From NCBI GenBank assembly GCA_019358875.1, contig JAHHIF010000076.1, forward strand, positions 1-33,659: 33,659 nucleotides of DNA, in the 5' to 3' direction. The DNA comes from Symplocastrum torsivum CPER-KK1. GTDB taxonomy: Bacteria > Cyanobacteriota > Cyanobacteriia > Cyanobacteriales > Coleofasciculaceae. The notes below the pieces were generated by a model, which saw only the letters and a program-made list of their open reading frames with translations, searched no databases and had not been told where the DNA came from. Shown piece by piece: positions 7,226 to 14,418 of the stretch. Position numbers and translations under genes: made by a program. The number at the start of each line of letters is the position of its first letter. Position 1 is the first letter of the stretch.

Positions 7226-8911
7226 ATGCAACATCAGGACGTTTATCAGAACCTTGTAAACAATCTCAGGTCGGCAATCGGTGTCCTTGAACTCGATAAA
7301 AACTCACAGCTTTATCGAGATGCGATCGCAATCTGTGACTATCTCGAAGACCCGATTTTTCGGATTGCTGTCTTTGCTCCTTTTAATTACGGTAAGTCAA
7401 CGCTGCTCAATGCAGTACTTGGCAATCGTACATTACCGATTGATTTAATTCCAACCACAGGCGCGGCGATTCATGTTCGATATGGGAGTGAGCCATATAC
7501 CCGAATTACCCTGTTAGATGGCGGAGAAATTACTGAAAGCGGTACTAATGTCCTGAAGCAGTTTGCCATCCTAGATGACCAACGACGGATGCGAGATGAT
7601 GTTGCTTCAGTTCATGTTTACTGTCCTCATCCTTTCCTGCAAACGGGTGTTGAATTTTTGGATTTGCCAGGAACAAATGATGCAGAAGCACAGGATGCGT
7701 TAGTACGTGACCAACTGCTAACAGCAGATTTAGTTGTTCAGGTGCTAGATGCACGGAAGTTAATGACGTTAGGTGAGCGGGAAAATCTGAGAGATTGGCT
7801 GCTGGATAGAGGCATCAAAACAGTTATCTTTGTGGTCAACTTTCTGAATTTGCTAGAACCTGAAGACCAAAAGCAAGTCTATAACCGCTTACTTTTCGTA
7901 GCAGAAAGTTTTCGAGCAGAGTTACCGAATAATGTTAGTAATCTGTACCGGGTTGATGCGCTACCTGCTCTACGAGCAAGACTCAAAGGAGATGTGTCAG
8001 CAGCCCAAAGTACAGGATTAGCGATCTTTGAATCTGCTTTGCAAACGATTGTGGCGGTTCAACAAGAAAAGCTGGCTATCCGGTTTTCTCGTGTAGAGGC
8101 GATCGCATTTCAGATCAAGACTGCTATGCAAGCGAAATTGGACGCGATCGCTTCTGAATTAGAAGTAGCTGAAACTAAGCGTATAGCAAAAATTGAAATT
8201 AAACAAAAAGCACAGAAACTGATTCAAAAAGGTTTCTCTGCAAGTGTTTCAGATTTCCAAAGTTGGCTGTACCTGCCCAAACTTCTCAATCGCTATCAAT
8301 CTGAAGTGGCTGATGCGCTACAACAAGGTACATTTAACACCTGGGAATGTCGAGCATTCAAACAAGCCATACAAGACTATCAACAGGCTGTGGTGAAATG
8401 GGTACATCAAGCCTGTGAGTTTTTTGAACACACTCCACCTCCTAATCTGTCGATTCTATTTCCTGACAAACCAGAAGTCATCCTACCAGAACCACCCCAG
8501 CAACCTAATAATTCAAAACAGTCGAGAGATAATGCTCCGGTAGCTTTAGCAACGGGGTTAGGTTGGATTTTAGGAGGACCAATGGGAGCGGCTGTAGTGG
8601 GAGGCGCTACCTATCTTTTTAACCAAAGTACAACAGCTCCCGAGCAAACAGAAGCCTCATCTACTTATATGGAACAAGTTTCACAAGCTTATATTCAAGC
8701 GGCTTCTGACTATCTGACTCGCTTCAGTACTCAAGCCTTCTCGATACTTCACGACTACGAAGAAATAGCAGAAAAAATTATTAATATTCAAGTAACTGAA
8801 GCACCCTTAAAAATGACAACACAGCGTCATTATCTACAGTTATTACAGGGTTTATTGGATAATCTGAATCAAGAATTAGAGATAGTGAGCGCTAACTTAT
8901 CTACTAAATAA
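7226..8911 (+). CDS. Divergent dynamin-like GTPase, third of the tandem
   Basis: This 561-residue protein has a dynamin-type G domain: P-loop APFNYGKS (51-58, Lys57), TT at 77-78 as the G2 threonine, and G3 DLPG (146-149). The position of the G4 motif reads NFLN (205-208) where NKxD would be expected, so guanine recognition may be altered. A helical region follows, with coiled-coil character near 280-345. One short glycine-rich hydrophobic segment (about 434-465, VALATGLGWILGGPMGAAVV) takes the place of the larger paddle of its neighbours. It is about 130 residues shorter than the upstream pair and is not a recent copy of them. It sits 29 bp after copy 2, preceded by AAAGAGA. I infer a membrane-active partner of the two BDLPs. 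Confidence 0.88.
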   Translation: MQHQDVYQNLVNNLRSAIGVLELDKNSQLYRDAIAICDYLEDPIFRIAVFAPFNYGKSTLLNAVLGNRTLPIDLIPTTGAAIHVRYGSEPYTRITLLDGGEITESGTNVLKQFAILDDQRRMRDDVASVHVYCPHPFLQTGVEFLDLPGTNDAEAQDALVRDQLLTADLVVQVLDARKLMTLGERENLRDWLLDRGIKTVIFVVNFLNLLEPEDQKQVYNRLLFVAESFRAELPNNVSNLYRVDALPALRARLKGDVSAAQSTGLAIFESALQTIVAVQQEKLAIRFSRVEAIAFQIKTAMQAKLDAIASELEVAETKRIAKIEIKQKAQKLIQKGFSASVSDFQSWLYLPKLLNRYQSEVADALQQGTFNTWECRAFKQAIQDYQQAVVKWVHQACEFFEHTPPPNLSILFPDKPEVILPEPPQQPNNSKQSRDNAPVALATGLGWILGGPMGAAVVGGATYLFNQSTTAPEQTEASSTYMEQVSQAYIQAASDYLTRFSTQAFSILHDYEEIAEKIINIQVTEAPLKMTTQRHYLQLLQGLLDNLNQELEIVSANLSTK

Positions 8912-9023
8912 ATCAGCAAAATGAGTGTCGTCGGGAGAGGGTTTTGGTATAGCTGTTGCCTAAAGGTTAGGACAGATCTAACGGCTGAAATGAGCACGTA
9001 CTAGTAATAAACATAAAAGCCCT

Positions 9024-9037
9024 CTGCCTTCTGCCTT
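9024..9037. repeat. CTGCCTT heptamer repeat (dispersed)
   Basis: Two CTGCCTT units (9024-9030, 9031-9037) lie in the 177-bp gap between the third dynamin-like gene and the J-domain gene. The embedded GCCTTCTGCCTT is the reverse complement of the motif repeated at 1744-1755 and 1759-1770. I see no promoter or terminator in this gap, so the J-domain gene may be read from the dynamin transcript. Confidence 0.6.
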
Positions 9038-9088
9038 TTGCTATAAGTCTATACTTCTGATAATTCAAAACACGGGAAACCGAAACTA

Positions 9089-9439
9089 ATGGAAAACATG
9101 GAGGATAAGTTTCGCGCTCTCGAAATTGATGATGAATTACAGAAGCTAAAGCAAGAACTGCGAAATCAAAACAGCCAAACGGGAAAAACACCTACTACAT
9201 CTCCAAGGAATAGACATACATCACCGATAAAGCAGAAGAAAATAACACGTTTCTATGCGATTCTTGGGCTGAAACCTGATGCTTCTACGCAGGACGTAAA
9301 ACAGGCATACAGAGCTTTAGTGAAACGATGTCATCCAGATTTATTTTTTCACAATCCTCAACTTCGACAGAAGGCTCAGGAAGTCCTAACGAAAATCAAT
9401 GAAGTCTATGAAGAATTATGCTCTAACAAGGATGATTAA
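9089..9439 (+). CDS. Small J-domain (DnaJ-type) protein
   Basis: This 116-residue protein has a charged N-terminal helix (about 10-28, probable coiled coil), a Thr/Ser/Pro/Lys linker, and then a complete J domain from about 53 to 112. It has FYAILGLKPDAS at the domain start and the diagnostic HPD tripeptide at 82-84. J domains stimulate the ATPase of Hsp70/DnaK and deliver substrates. The Gly/Phe, zinc-finger and substrate-binding regions of full DnaJ are missing, so it is a specialised co-chaperone whose N-terminal coil may choose the client. Its position 177 bp after three dynamin-like genes on the same strand suggests it helps disassemble or fold dynamin polymers, in the way auxilin recruits Hsp70 in eukaryotes. 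That last step is inference. Met4 is an alternative start. Confidence 0.88.
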   Translation: MENMEDKFRALEIDDELQKLKQELRNQNSQTGKTPTTSPRNRHTSPIKQKKITRFYAILGLKPDASTQDVKQAYRALVKRCHPDLFFHNPQLRQKAQEVLTKINEVYEELCSNKDD

Positions 9440-9452
9440 ATTAACTTTGTCC

Positions 9453-10703
9453 TTAATCCTTTGAGCGGCAAATCCCAAACACTGAAGTGTAGCCATGTAG
9501 AAACGTACTGCCCCCCACTGGCCCAATCTCACCGTTGCAGAAGAATCCCGCAAGTTGAATGTCGTTTAGGTAGCGGCGGAATAGTTGGGAATCAAAATCA
9601 GGCTTTCCGTAGAGTCGTTCGCCTCGTCCTAAACAGGAGAACATCAAAGCCCCTGCCGCACCTGGTGTGTGGAGGTCTTCTTTTTGATAGTGCTGGAGAA
9701 GCAGTTCTAAGTCTTCTTCTGAGGTACGGGCATCGCGGAGGTGAAACTGGATGCGCTGTCCTGGGCGGACGCGATCGCCAATTGCGATCGCCCCAACTCT
9801 GGGGTCTACTCCCAACAAATTGCGGACGAGAAAGTCTCCGTGGCCCAACTGCTGCTTAAATTCATCCCTGGCAACACCAACAAACAGCGAATGTTGTGCC
9901 AACTCGCGGTCTGAGTCACTCAATCCTTGAATGACATCTCGCAGAACTTCCAACGGGGGACGTGAATTAGGGTCGCTGGCTGTTATTTCAGTGCCATCCT
10001 GCGTTGCCAACTCCAAGATAATATTCCGCTCACAAGAAGTCACCTGATACGTTTGACCAATCGGGCGACAGCCTTGCGCCACAATCGTCTCTAGAACAAT
10101 GTTGCCACTCAAGGCAACGCCAACGGTTCCCTCGCGGTAAAGCTTATAGTTACAAAACAAACCACTCTGGGCACCCATAGCACTAGCACTTGCTAGTCCT
10201 CCTACCTTATTCGAGCCTGGGTAAGCAAAATCTAACCCTTGGAGGAGATCATTGACTCCAGACGAGAAGGGGTCGGCTAATAAAATAAACTGAGGTTGTT
10301 CCTCCGGCGGAACCCCAACCAATTCCACCCAGGCAGCGGGAGGGCTATCCATGTCAGGCAAGTTATTGGCAGGAATGTAAAAAGCGTGGACATTAACCCC
10401 TGGTAAATGAGCCACACTGAGACTCAAAGCCGGTTCTCCTTCCAGTTCTTGCGCTTCACCCTGAGTATTCATTCCAACAATGCCAGCACCACCACAACCA
10501 ATCAGGACTGGCACTGACAGTTGCTCCTTTAGTAAGGGCATCACGCGAGAATATTCACTGGCATAAGCAGAGGAAATGAACACCAACCCCAAATCTGGGC
10601 TAGCTGTCAAGGACTGCTGCACGCGGTCTACCACTTCCGCCACGGCTGCTTCCAACGAGGGACGGGTTGATAAGGCATTTGCCCACTGAATTGAGTTAGT
10701 CAT
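9453..10703 (-). CDS. FIST-domain sensory protein (FIST_N and FIST_C)
   Basis: The protein resembles stand-alone FIST proteins of cyanobacteria. FIST is an input domain thought to bind small ligands such as amino acids. The N-terminal half has GLVFISSAYA, VLIGCGGAGIVG and, near the middle, ILLADPFSSGVNDLLQGLDFAYPG. The C-terminal half (about 270-400) has LFVGVARDEF, RNLLGVDP, GALMFSCLGRGERLYG and the terminal GFFCNGEIGPVGG...LHGYTSVFG typical of FIST_C. No kinase or cyclase output domain is attached. I place the start at ATG 10703 because the family usually begins just before WANALSTR. An in-frame GTG at 10721 would add six residues but sits directly on the GGGAG that would be its binding site. 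The gene converges on the J-domain gene with a 13-bp gap. Confidence 0.85.
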   Translation of the reverse strand: MTNSIQWANALSTRPSLEAAVAEVVDRVQQSLTASPDLGLVFISSAYASEYSRVMPLLKEQLSVPVLIGCGGAGIVGMNTQGEAQELEGEPALSLSVAHLPGVNVHAFYIPANNLPDMDSPPAAWVELVGVPPEEQPQFILLADPFSSGVNDLLQGLDFAYPGSNKVGGLASASAMGAQSGLFCNYKLYREGTVGVALSGNIVLETIVAQGCRPIGQTYQVTSCERNIILELATQDGTEITASDPNSRPPLEVLRDVIQGLSDSDRELAQHSLFVGVARDEFKQQLGHGDFLVRNLLGVDPRVGAIAIGDRVRPGQRIQFHLRDARTSEEDLELLLQHYQKEDLHTPGAAGALMFSCLGRGERLYGKPDFDSQLFRRYLNDIQLAGFFCNGEIGPVGGSTFLHGYTSVFGICRSKD

Positions 10704-10927
10704 TCGTTTTGCCAAATTCACTCCCGAAATCGGTGCAGGTTAAGGCAGTTGGCTGGCAGTTAAACCTTTATCATAGCGCTAAGCGGAACGCCTCAAGAGG
10801 TAAGCCCCACTAACGATTACAAGTGATTAATTTAATAGCGCGATCGCGTGACCAACGATATAGCTCTAACGAGAGGTTCCACAAGTGCTTTCATATAAGT
10901 TAATATACTTAGTAACTGGTTTAGTCG

Positions 10928-10957
10928 CTTGTAGACTAACTACTTGTAGACTAACTA
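10928..10957. repeat. Perfect 15-bp tandem repeat CTTGTAGACTAACTA
   Basis: CTTGTAGACTAACTA occurs at 10928-10942 and again at 10943-10957 without spacing. It lies in the 466-bp gap between the divergent FIST and cp12 genes, upstream of the cp12 leader hairpins. Direct repeats of this size between divergent genes can be binding sites for a regulator, but a slippage duplication is equally possible. Confidence 0.6.
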
Positions 10958-10969
10958 GCAGTAAGCCGA

Positions 10970-11079
10970 GATTGACAAATCTTAAAAATAAAGATCAATC
11001 CGGTTAAAGGGATACCGTTGTGCGGTATCACTGAAATGTTAACTAAAATCAGTAGCACTCTCCTAATCAGAGTCACTAC
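10970..11079 (+). promoter_or_regulatory. Structured leader region upstream of cp12
   Basis: Three hairpins stand in series. GATTG (10970-10974)/CAATC (10996-11000) encloses ATCTT/AAGAT. GATACCG (11011-11017)/CGGTATC (11023-11029) has a 5-nt loop. GTAG-ACTC (11052-11060) pairs with GAGT-CTAC (11070-11079). The ACTC arm of the third overlaps TCTCC-AAT (11059-11067), which can instead pair with ATTGGAGA at 11092-11099, so two exclusive folds are possible. This is the arrangement expected of an attenuator or cis-acting RNA switch, but no known riboswitch consensus is recognised and the transcription start is unknown. Confidence 0.35.
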
Positions 11080-11133
11080 CCACTAGTACCTAATTGGAGA
11101 TTTCCGAAGCGGTTAATACTCACTAAAAGTTTT

Positions 11134-11149
11134 CTGTACACAAGTACAG
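11134..11149. promoter_or_regulatory. Palindrome CTGTAC-ACAA-GTACAG before cp12
   Basis: Perfect 6-bp arms separated by four bases lie 20 bp before the cp12 start codon. The inner GTAC-N4-GTAC fits the core of the LexA box described for Anabaena-type cyanobacteria, though the two flanking bases do not fit. The GTA-to-TAC spacing is six, not eight, so it is not a canonical NtcA site. It could be a repressor operator or an mRNA hairpin just ahead of the ribosome binding site AGGAAAAGGA. Confidence 0.35.
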
Positions 11150-11169
11150 CAATCAGGAAAAGGAAAGCA

Positions 11170-11394
11170 ATGAGCGACATCCAAGAAAAAATCGAACAAG
11201 AGCGTGAAGCTGCGCGGGCTGTTTGTGATATACAAGGCTCAGAATCCGGTGATTGTGCGGCAGCCTGGGATGTAGTGGAAGAACTACAAGCAGAAGCATC
11301 ACATCAACGGCAAAAAGGCAAGAAGAAAAATTCTCTTGAACTGTATTGCGATGCTAACCCTGATGCCGATGAGTGCCGTGTATACGAGGAATAA
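11170..11394 (+). CDS. cp12: CP12, Calvin-cycle redox regulator
   Basis: This 74-residue protein is a complete CP12. It has the N-terminal cysteine pair Cys19/Cys29, the signature AWDVVEEL (32-39) and the C-terminal pair Cys60/Cys69 in the tail PDADECRVYEE. CP12 is an intrinsically disordered protein. In the dark, when both disulfides form, it ties glyceraldehyde-3-phosphate dehydrogenase and phosphoribulokinase into an inactive complex. All four cysteines are present, so both the GAPDH-binding C-terminal loop and the PRK-side loop should work. AGGAAAAGGA about 6-8 bases before the ATG is a strong ribosome binding site. The gene is monocistronic: a long structured leader precedes it and a clear terminator follows. 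Confidence 0.95.
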   Translation: MSDIQEKIEQEREAARAVCDIQGSESGDCAAAWDVVEELQAEASHQRQKGKKKNSLELYCDANPDADECRVYEE

Positions 11395-11452
11395 ACTTCA
11401 CTCGCCCCAACGTCAGATTCACCAAGTTTAGGCACATTACTTAAGCGGCATA

Positions 11453-11495
11453 GCAGCTAAAAATCCTTAATGAGGGTTTTTAGCTGCTTGCTTTT
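11453..11495 (+). terminator. Rho-independent terminator of cp12
   Basis: GCAGCTAAAAA (11453-11463) pairs perfectly with TTTTTAGCTGC (11477-11487). The stem extends by a G-U and two G-C pairs around a TTAATGA loop, giving a 14-pair hairpin, and it is followed by TTGCTTTT. It stands 58 bp after the cp12 stop codon and is the clearest terminator in the window. Confidence 0.88.
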
Positions 11496-11562
11496 GAGGA
11501 GGTTAGGGCGTGTACCGCCATCACTGCAATAACATAGATAAAGGTCATTTCAGCGATAAGCA

Positions 11563-12156
11563 ATGCAAGAGGAAATCCTTCGATCATTAGTCTGGACAGA
11601 TTACCGTTTAGCCCTATTATTTGCGGTTATCGTGCCCTTAATTCTGCTGATTTGGGCATTTGTCAAGAAAGCAGACGCAATGGTACGCCTCTTGATCATC
11701 TACTGGCGCGTTTCCAGCTTACTGGCGATCACGATTTACATCTTGATTGCCGCTTGGCCGATTGGGTTTGTCTCTGGTTTTTTTGCCCGTGTTCTGATTC
11801 CGATTAGCCTCTGGTTTTGGGTAGATATCAACGAAGATATTGATGATCAGCGACAGCGTCCTCTCAAACTTGCTTTCACTGCATGGCGCTGGGCTGTGAG
11901 TGTTTATGGCACATTAGGTGCCTTAGCCAGTCTGCCGTTCTTGTCTTGTGCTTTTTCTCCAGGGGCAATCAGGACATCGTTTTGTCAAGTCGGGCTAGAA
12001 CCCCCTTTACTGTTCAAACAGTATTTCCATCCCAATTCCAGACCTGGATTTTTGGCATTCATCGGCGTGAGCTTGTTATTAATTTATGTGCTTTACCTGA
12101 GCTATTTCGTCTTGATTCGGCTTGGTAAGCAAGGGCGCTCAGCAATGGAGCAGTAA
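11563..12156 (+). CDS. Multi-pass membrane protein, DUF3177-type, function unknown
   Basis: This 197-residue integral membrane protein has about five hydrophobic segments: residues 16-35, 42-65, 70-87, 110-128 and 165-188. Conserved-looking polar loops lie between them (WVDINEDIDDQRQRPLK, WRWAVSVYG). It looks like a family confined to cyanobacteria and usually labelled DUF3177. I assign that from memory of the pattern and cannot verify it here. No catalytic motif is visible. ATG 11563 has only a weak GATAAG upstream. It is followed 29 bp later by a small gene on the same strand, so the two may be co-transcribed. Confidence 0.75.
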   Translation: MQEEILRSLVWTDYRLALLFAVIVPLILLIWAFVKKADAMVRLLIIYWRVSSLLAITIYILIAAWPIGFVSGFFARVLIPISLWFWVDINEDIDDQRQRPLKLAFTAWRWAVSVYGTLGALASLPFLSCAFSPGAIRTSFCQVGLEPPLLFKQYFHPNSRPGFLAFIGVSLLLIYVLYLSYFVLIRLGKQGRSAMEQ

Positions 12157-12185
12157 GTGTTACACCGATTCAGTAGTGAGTTGTA

Positions 12186-12485
12186 ATGGCAATTTCGATT
12201 GGACGGCGTTTAGAGGAATACACAATCAAGCGTCCGCAGGAAGTTTTGATTGTCACGGCTGAGATTGCGGGGGAAGAAGACCAGATTACTATATTTAAAG
12301 GCTTTTCTAGCTCTTTGGTGCGTTCAACCCCCTTTGATCCAGACATTCCGGTACTCCCAACAGACGCAAAGATTGTCACAATAGATCGAGTCGCCAGTCC
12401 CTACAATCCTGATGCGCCTCGTTATCTCCAGCAAGGGCTGACTTGGGAAACCATGCAACAGTTGTTGTCAGAGGTTGGTGTCTAG
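12186..12485 (+). CDS. Small conserved cyanobacterial protein, function unknown
   Basis: This 99-residue soluble protein shows alternating strands with the segments EVLIVTAEIAGEEDQITIFKGFSSSLVRSTPFDPDIPVLP, a central DAKIVTIDRVASPYNP and a C-terminal helix TWETMQQLLSEVGV; each is described here separately, not as a motif. There are no cysteines, no membrane segment and no catalytic signature. Its composition looks like small cyanobacterial proteins that have plastid homologues, but I do not recognise a named family with confidence. It lies 29 bp after the membrane protein gene on the same strand, so translational or transcriptional linkage is plausible. Confidence 0.7.
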   Translation: MAISIGRRLEEYTIKRPQEVLIVTAEIAGEEDQITIFKGFSSSLVRSTPFDPDIPVLPTDAKIVTIDRVASPYNPDAPRYLQQGLTWETMQQLLSEVGV

Positions 12486-12517
12486 GCGGTGTGAGCGAGA
12501 GGCTTACCTTCATTCCT

Positions 12518-12575
12518 GTTCAGGATTCTCCTGAACTTCTGAACATCCTGAACTACTGAACTCCTGAACTTCTGT
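12518..12575. repeat. CTGAACTT-type short tandem repeat with an 8-bp hairpin
   Basis: GTTCAGGA (12518-12525) and TCCTGAAC (12529-12536) form a perfect stem with a 3-nt loop. From 12531 the sequence CTGAAC plus two or three variable bases repeats five times (CTGAACTT, CTGAACATC, CTGAACTA, CTGAACTC, CTGAACTT). This is a degenerate cyanobacterial short tandem repeat in the gap between two genes. It may also help terminate the upstream transcript. Confidence 0.7.
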
Positions 12576-12620
12576 ATTCTTCTTGTTCAATACACCCGTG
12601 TAGAAAATAGACCAACAACT

Positions 12621-13235
12621 ATGTCAAAAGCCACAATAAGTTACACAACTAGGGATTTAAGAGAACTTGGTTTTTTTGTAGAGGTTCCAGGACGTACAGA
12701 TACTGATAAAACCCGTAAAAAGGCACTAGAAGAGATTCAGCGCCGGATGGAAGACCCAGAAGATACCACACTGAGTGAAGAAAGCTTTGCTAATGGGTTA
12801 AGTGCTGAAGATTTGGTTGTCGTTGAGCCACCAGAGGCTTTGGAAGAGGACGGTGAAGAACCAGAGATTATCCAAGCAGTAAAAGCGATCGCTACTTTAG
12901 CGAGTTTAAGGGTAACCTCAGAAGAAGCCTACAAAGGTGCTGTGGAGTTACGCCCCTTGATTGAAGCGCTGTTTTCTCCTCAACCGCTAACACCAGAACA
13001 GATGCAGCAAGCGACTGATAAGAGTTTTGCCAAGACATTAATTAAATTTGCCGAAGCCAAAGCCGCTCACGACAAGTTTCTTCCTGCGGCTCAAGAGGCT
13101 TGGGATATTCTCGCGCCAACACTTCCTGCTGCGACAAACGGTAATTCTTTAGCGCCTGAGTCTGAAGCCGCTGCCTCAGCAACGGATACGGCTCAAGAGG
13201 TACCGAAAAAAGGACAAAAAGCTTCAGCTTCGTGA
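12621..13235 (+). CDS. Acidic Ala/Glu-rich protein of unknown function
   Basis: I do not recognise this 204-residue protein. Residues 1-55 are mixed and basic, with a TRDLRELGFFVEVPGRTD segment. Residues 68-90 are very acidic. Residues 92-170 are helical and Ala/Leu-rich. The last 40 residues are a low-complexity Ala/Ser/Thr/Glu tail ending in lysines. There is no signal peptide and no membrane helix. The overall look is a cytoplasmic helical protein with disordered ends. No clear Shine-Dalgarno is seen before ATG 12621. It follows a repeat-bearing spacer and precedes the SDR gene by 188 bp, so it is probably transcribed on its own. Confidence 0.7.
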   Translation: MSKATISYTTRDLRELGFFVEVPGRTDTDKTRKKALEEIQRRMEDPEDTTLSEESFANGLSAEDLVVVEPPEALEEDGEEPEIIQAVKAIATLASLRVTSEEAYKGAVELRPLIEALFSPQPLTPEQMQQATDKSFAKTLIKFAEAKAAHDKFLPAAQEAWDILAPTLPAATNGNSLAPESEAAASATDTAQEVPKKGQKASAS

Positions 13236-13423
13236 TCAAGCAACGGCTTAGGTTCGTGGAGCTAAAGAACGAAGATTAAATAATTTACAACTTTCAAAAC
13301 CTGTAGCCCTGCTACTGAAATATGACAGGAGGTGTCAAGAAAAGGCTCTTATGCTGCACAAAGACAGTAGTGAACCACACAAAGGGTTTACCGAATGTCT
13401 TGGCAAAGTGTAGGAGGTCAGTT

Positions 13424-14293
13424 ATGCAATTGAAAGGTAAGATTGCGATCGTCACAGGAGCAACTCGTGGAGCAGGGCGCGGCATTGCTTGTATGTTGGG
13501 CGAGTTAGGCGCAACAGTCTATTGCACAGGACGGAGCGTTCGAGGAAATCCAGCAACGGGCAACCGTCCTGAAACGATTGAAGAGACAGCGGAAATGGTC
13601 AACGCTTATGGAGGAGTGGGAATTCCTGTACAGGTCGATCATACGGTGGTAGAGCAAGTCAAAACCCTGATTGAACGAGTCAAGCTAGAGCAAGGACGGC
13701 TCGATGTCTTGGTTAATGATGTGTGGGGTGGTGACGAGTTAACGGAGAGTAAACCTTTCTGGGAACACTCGTTGCAGAAGGGTTTACTGATGCAACAACG
13801 AGCGATTCACTCGCACCTGATTACCAGCCATTATGCAGTTCCACTCATGATTGAGCAGAAGCAGGGACTCGTCATCGAAGTCACTGATGGAGATAATTTT
13901 TCGTATCGTGGCAATCTCTTCTACGATCTCGCTAAGATTTCCGTCATCCGTCTTGCCTATGGCATGGCGCAAGAACTTCGTTCACATAATATTACTGCTT
14001 TGGCGCTAACCCCGGGATTTCTCCGCTCCGAAGCCATGCTAGATCACTTTGGGGTTACTGAAGAAAACTGGCGAGATGCTGCGAAGCAAGATCCACATTT
14101 CATTGCCTCTGAAACGCCGTTCTACATTGGTCGGGCGGTGGCAGCGCTAGCCTCTGACCCGAATGTATTTAAGAAGTCAGGAGGCGTATTGAGTACATGG
14201 AATCTCGCCCCGGAATACGGCTTTACTGATATTGATGGACGACAGCCAAACTGGGGGAAGTATTTTGCTGAAAAGGTCGTGCATCAGGAATAA
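13424..14293 (+). CDS. SDR-family NAD(P)-dependent oxidoreductase
   Basis: This is a classical short-chain dehydrogenase of 289 residues: GKIAIVTGATRGAGRGIA at the N-terminus is the TGxxxGxG cofactor loop, NDVWGGDE replaces the usual NNAG, and YDLAK is the YxxxK catalytic pair. The usual catalytic Ser before it falls in EVTDGDN, so the triad is atypical. NDVWGG recalls DHRS1-like SDRs. The frame is open to ATG 13322, but I prefer ATG 13424. It is preceded by TAGGAGGT at an ideal distance, and the protein then begins as SDRs normally do. The extra 34 residues would be basic and unlike the family. The substrate is unknown. A WYL-type regulator follows on the same strand 125 bp later. Confidence 0.9.
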   Translation: MQLKGKIAIVTGATRGAGRGIACMLGELGATVYCTGRSVRGNPATGNRPETIEETAEMVNAYGGVGIPVQVDHTVVEQVKTLIERVKLEQGRLDVLVNDVWGGDELTESKPFWEHSLQKGLLMQQRAIHSHLITSHYAVPLMIEQKQGLVIEVTDGDNFSYRGNLFYDLAKISVIRLAYGMAQELRSHNITALALTPGFLRSEAMLDHFGVTEENWRDAAKQDPHFIASETPFYIGRAVAALASDPNVFKKSGGVLSTWNLAPEYGFTDIDGRQPNWGKYFAEKVVHQE

Positions 14294-14418
14294 ACCAATG
14301 GCGTGATGCTGAATTCTATCGACTGACACCTTGAGACGTTTTCAACACTTAAGGGTACAGATTTACCTGATGTTGTCAGCCCCAACCACTCCCCAATCTA
14401 CCAGAATGCTCTAAAGCC

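Noticed and set aside
9461..9859. Plus-strand frame opposite the FIST gene
   Set aside because: It is fully contained in a well-supported minus-strand gene and encodes a low-complexity, family-less product.
11134..11149. NtcA binding site before cp12
   Set aside because: The spacing between GTA and TAC is six bases instead of eight; the palindrome is kept only as an unassigned site.
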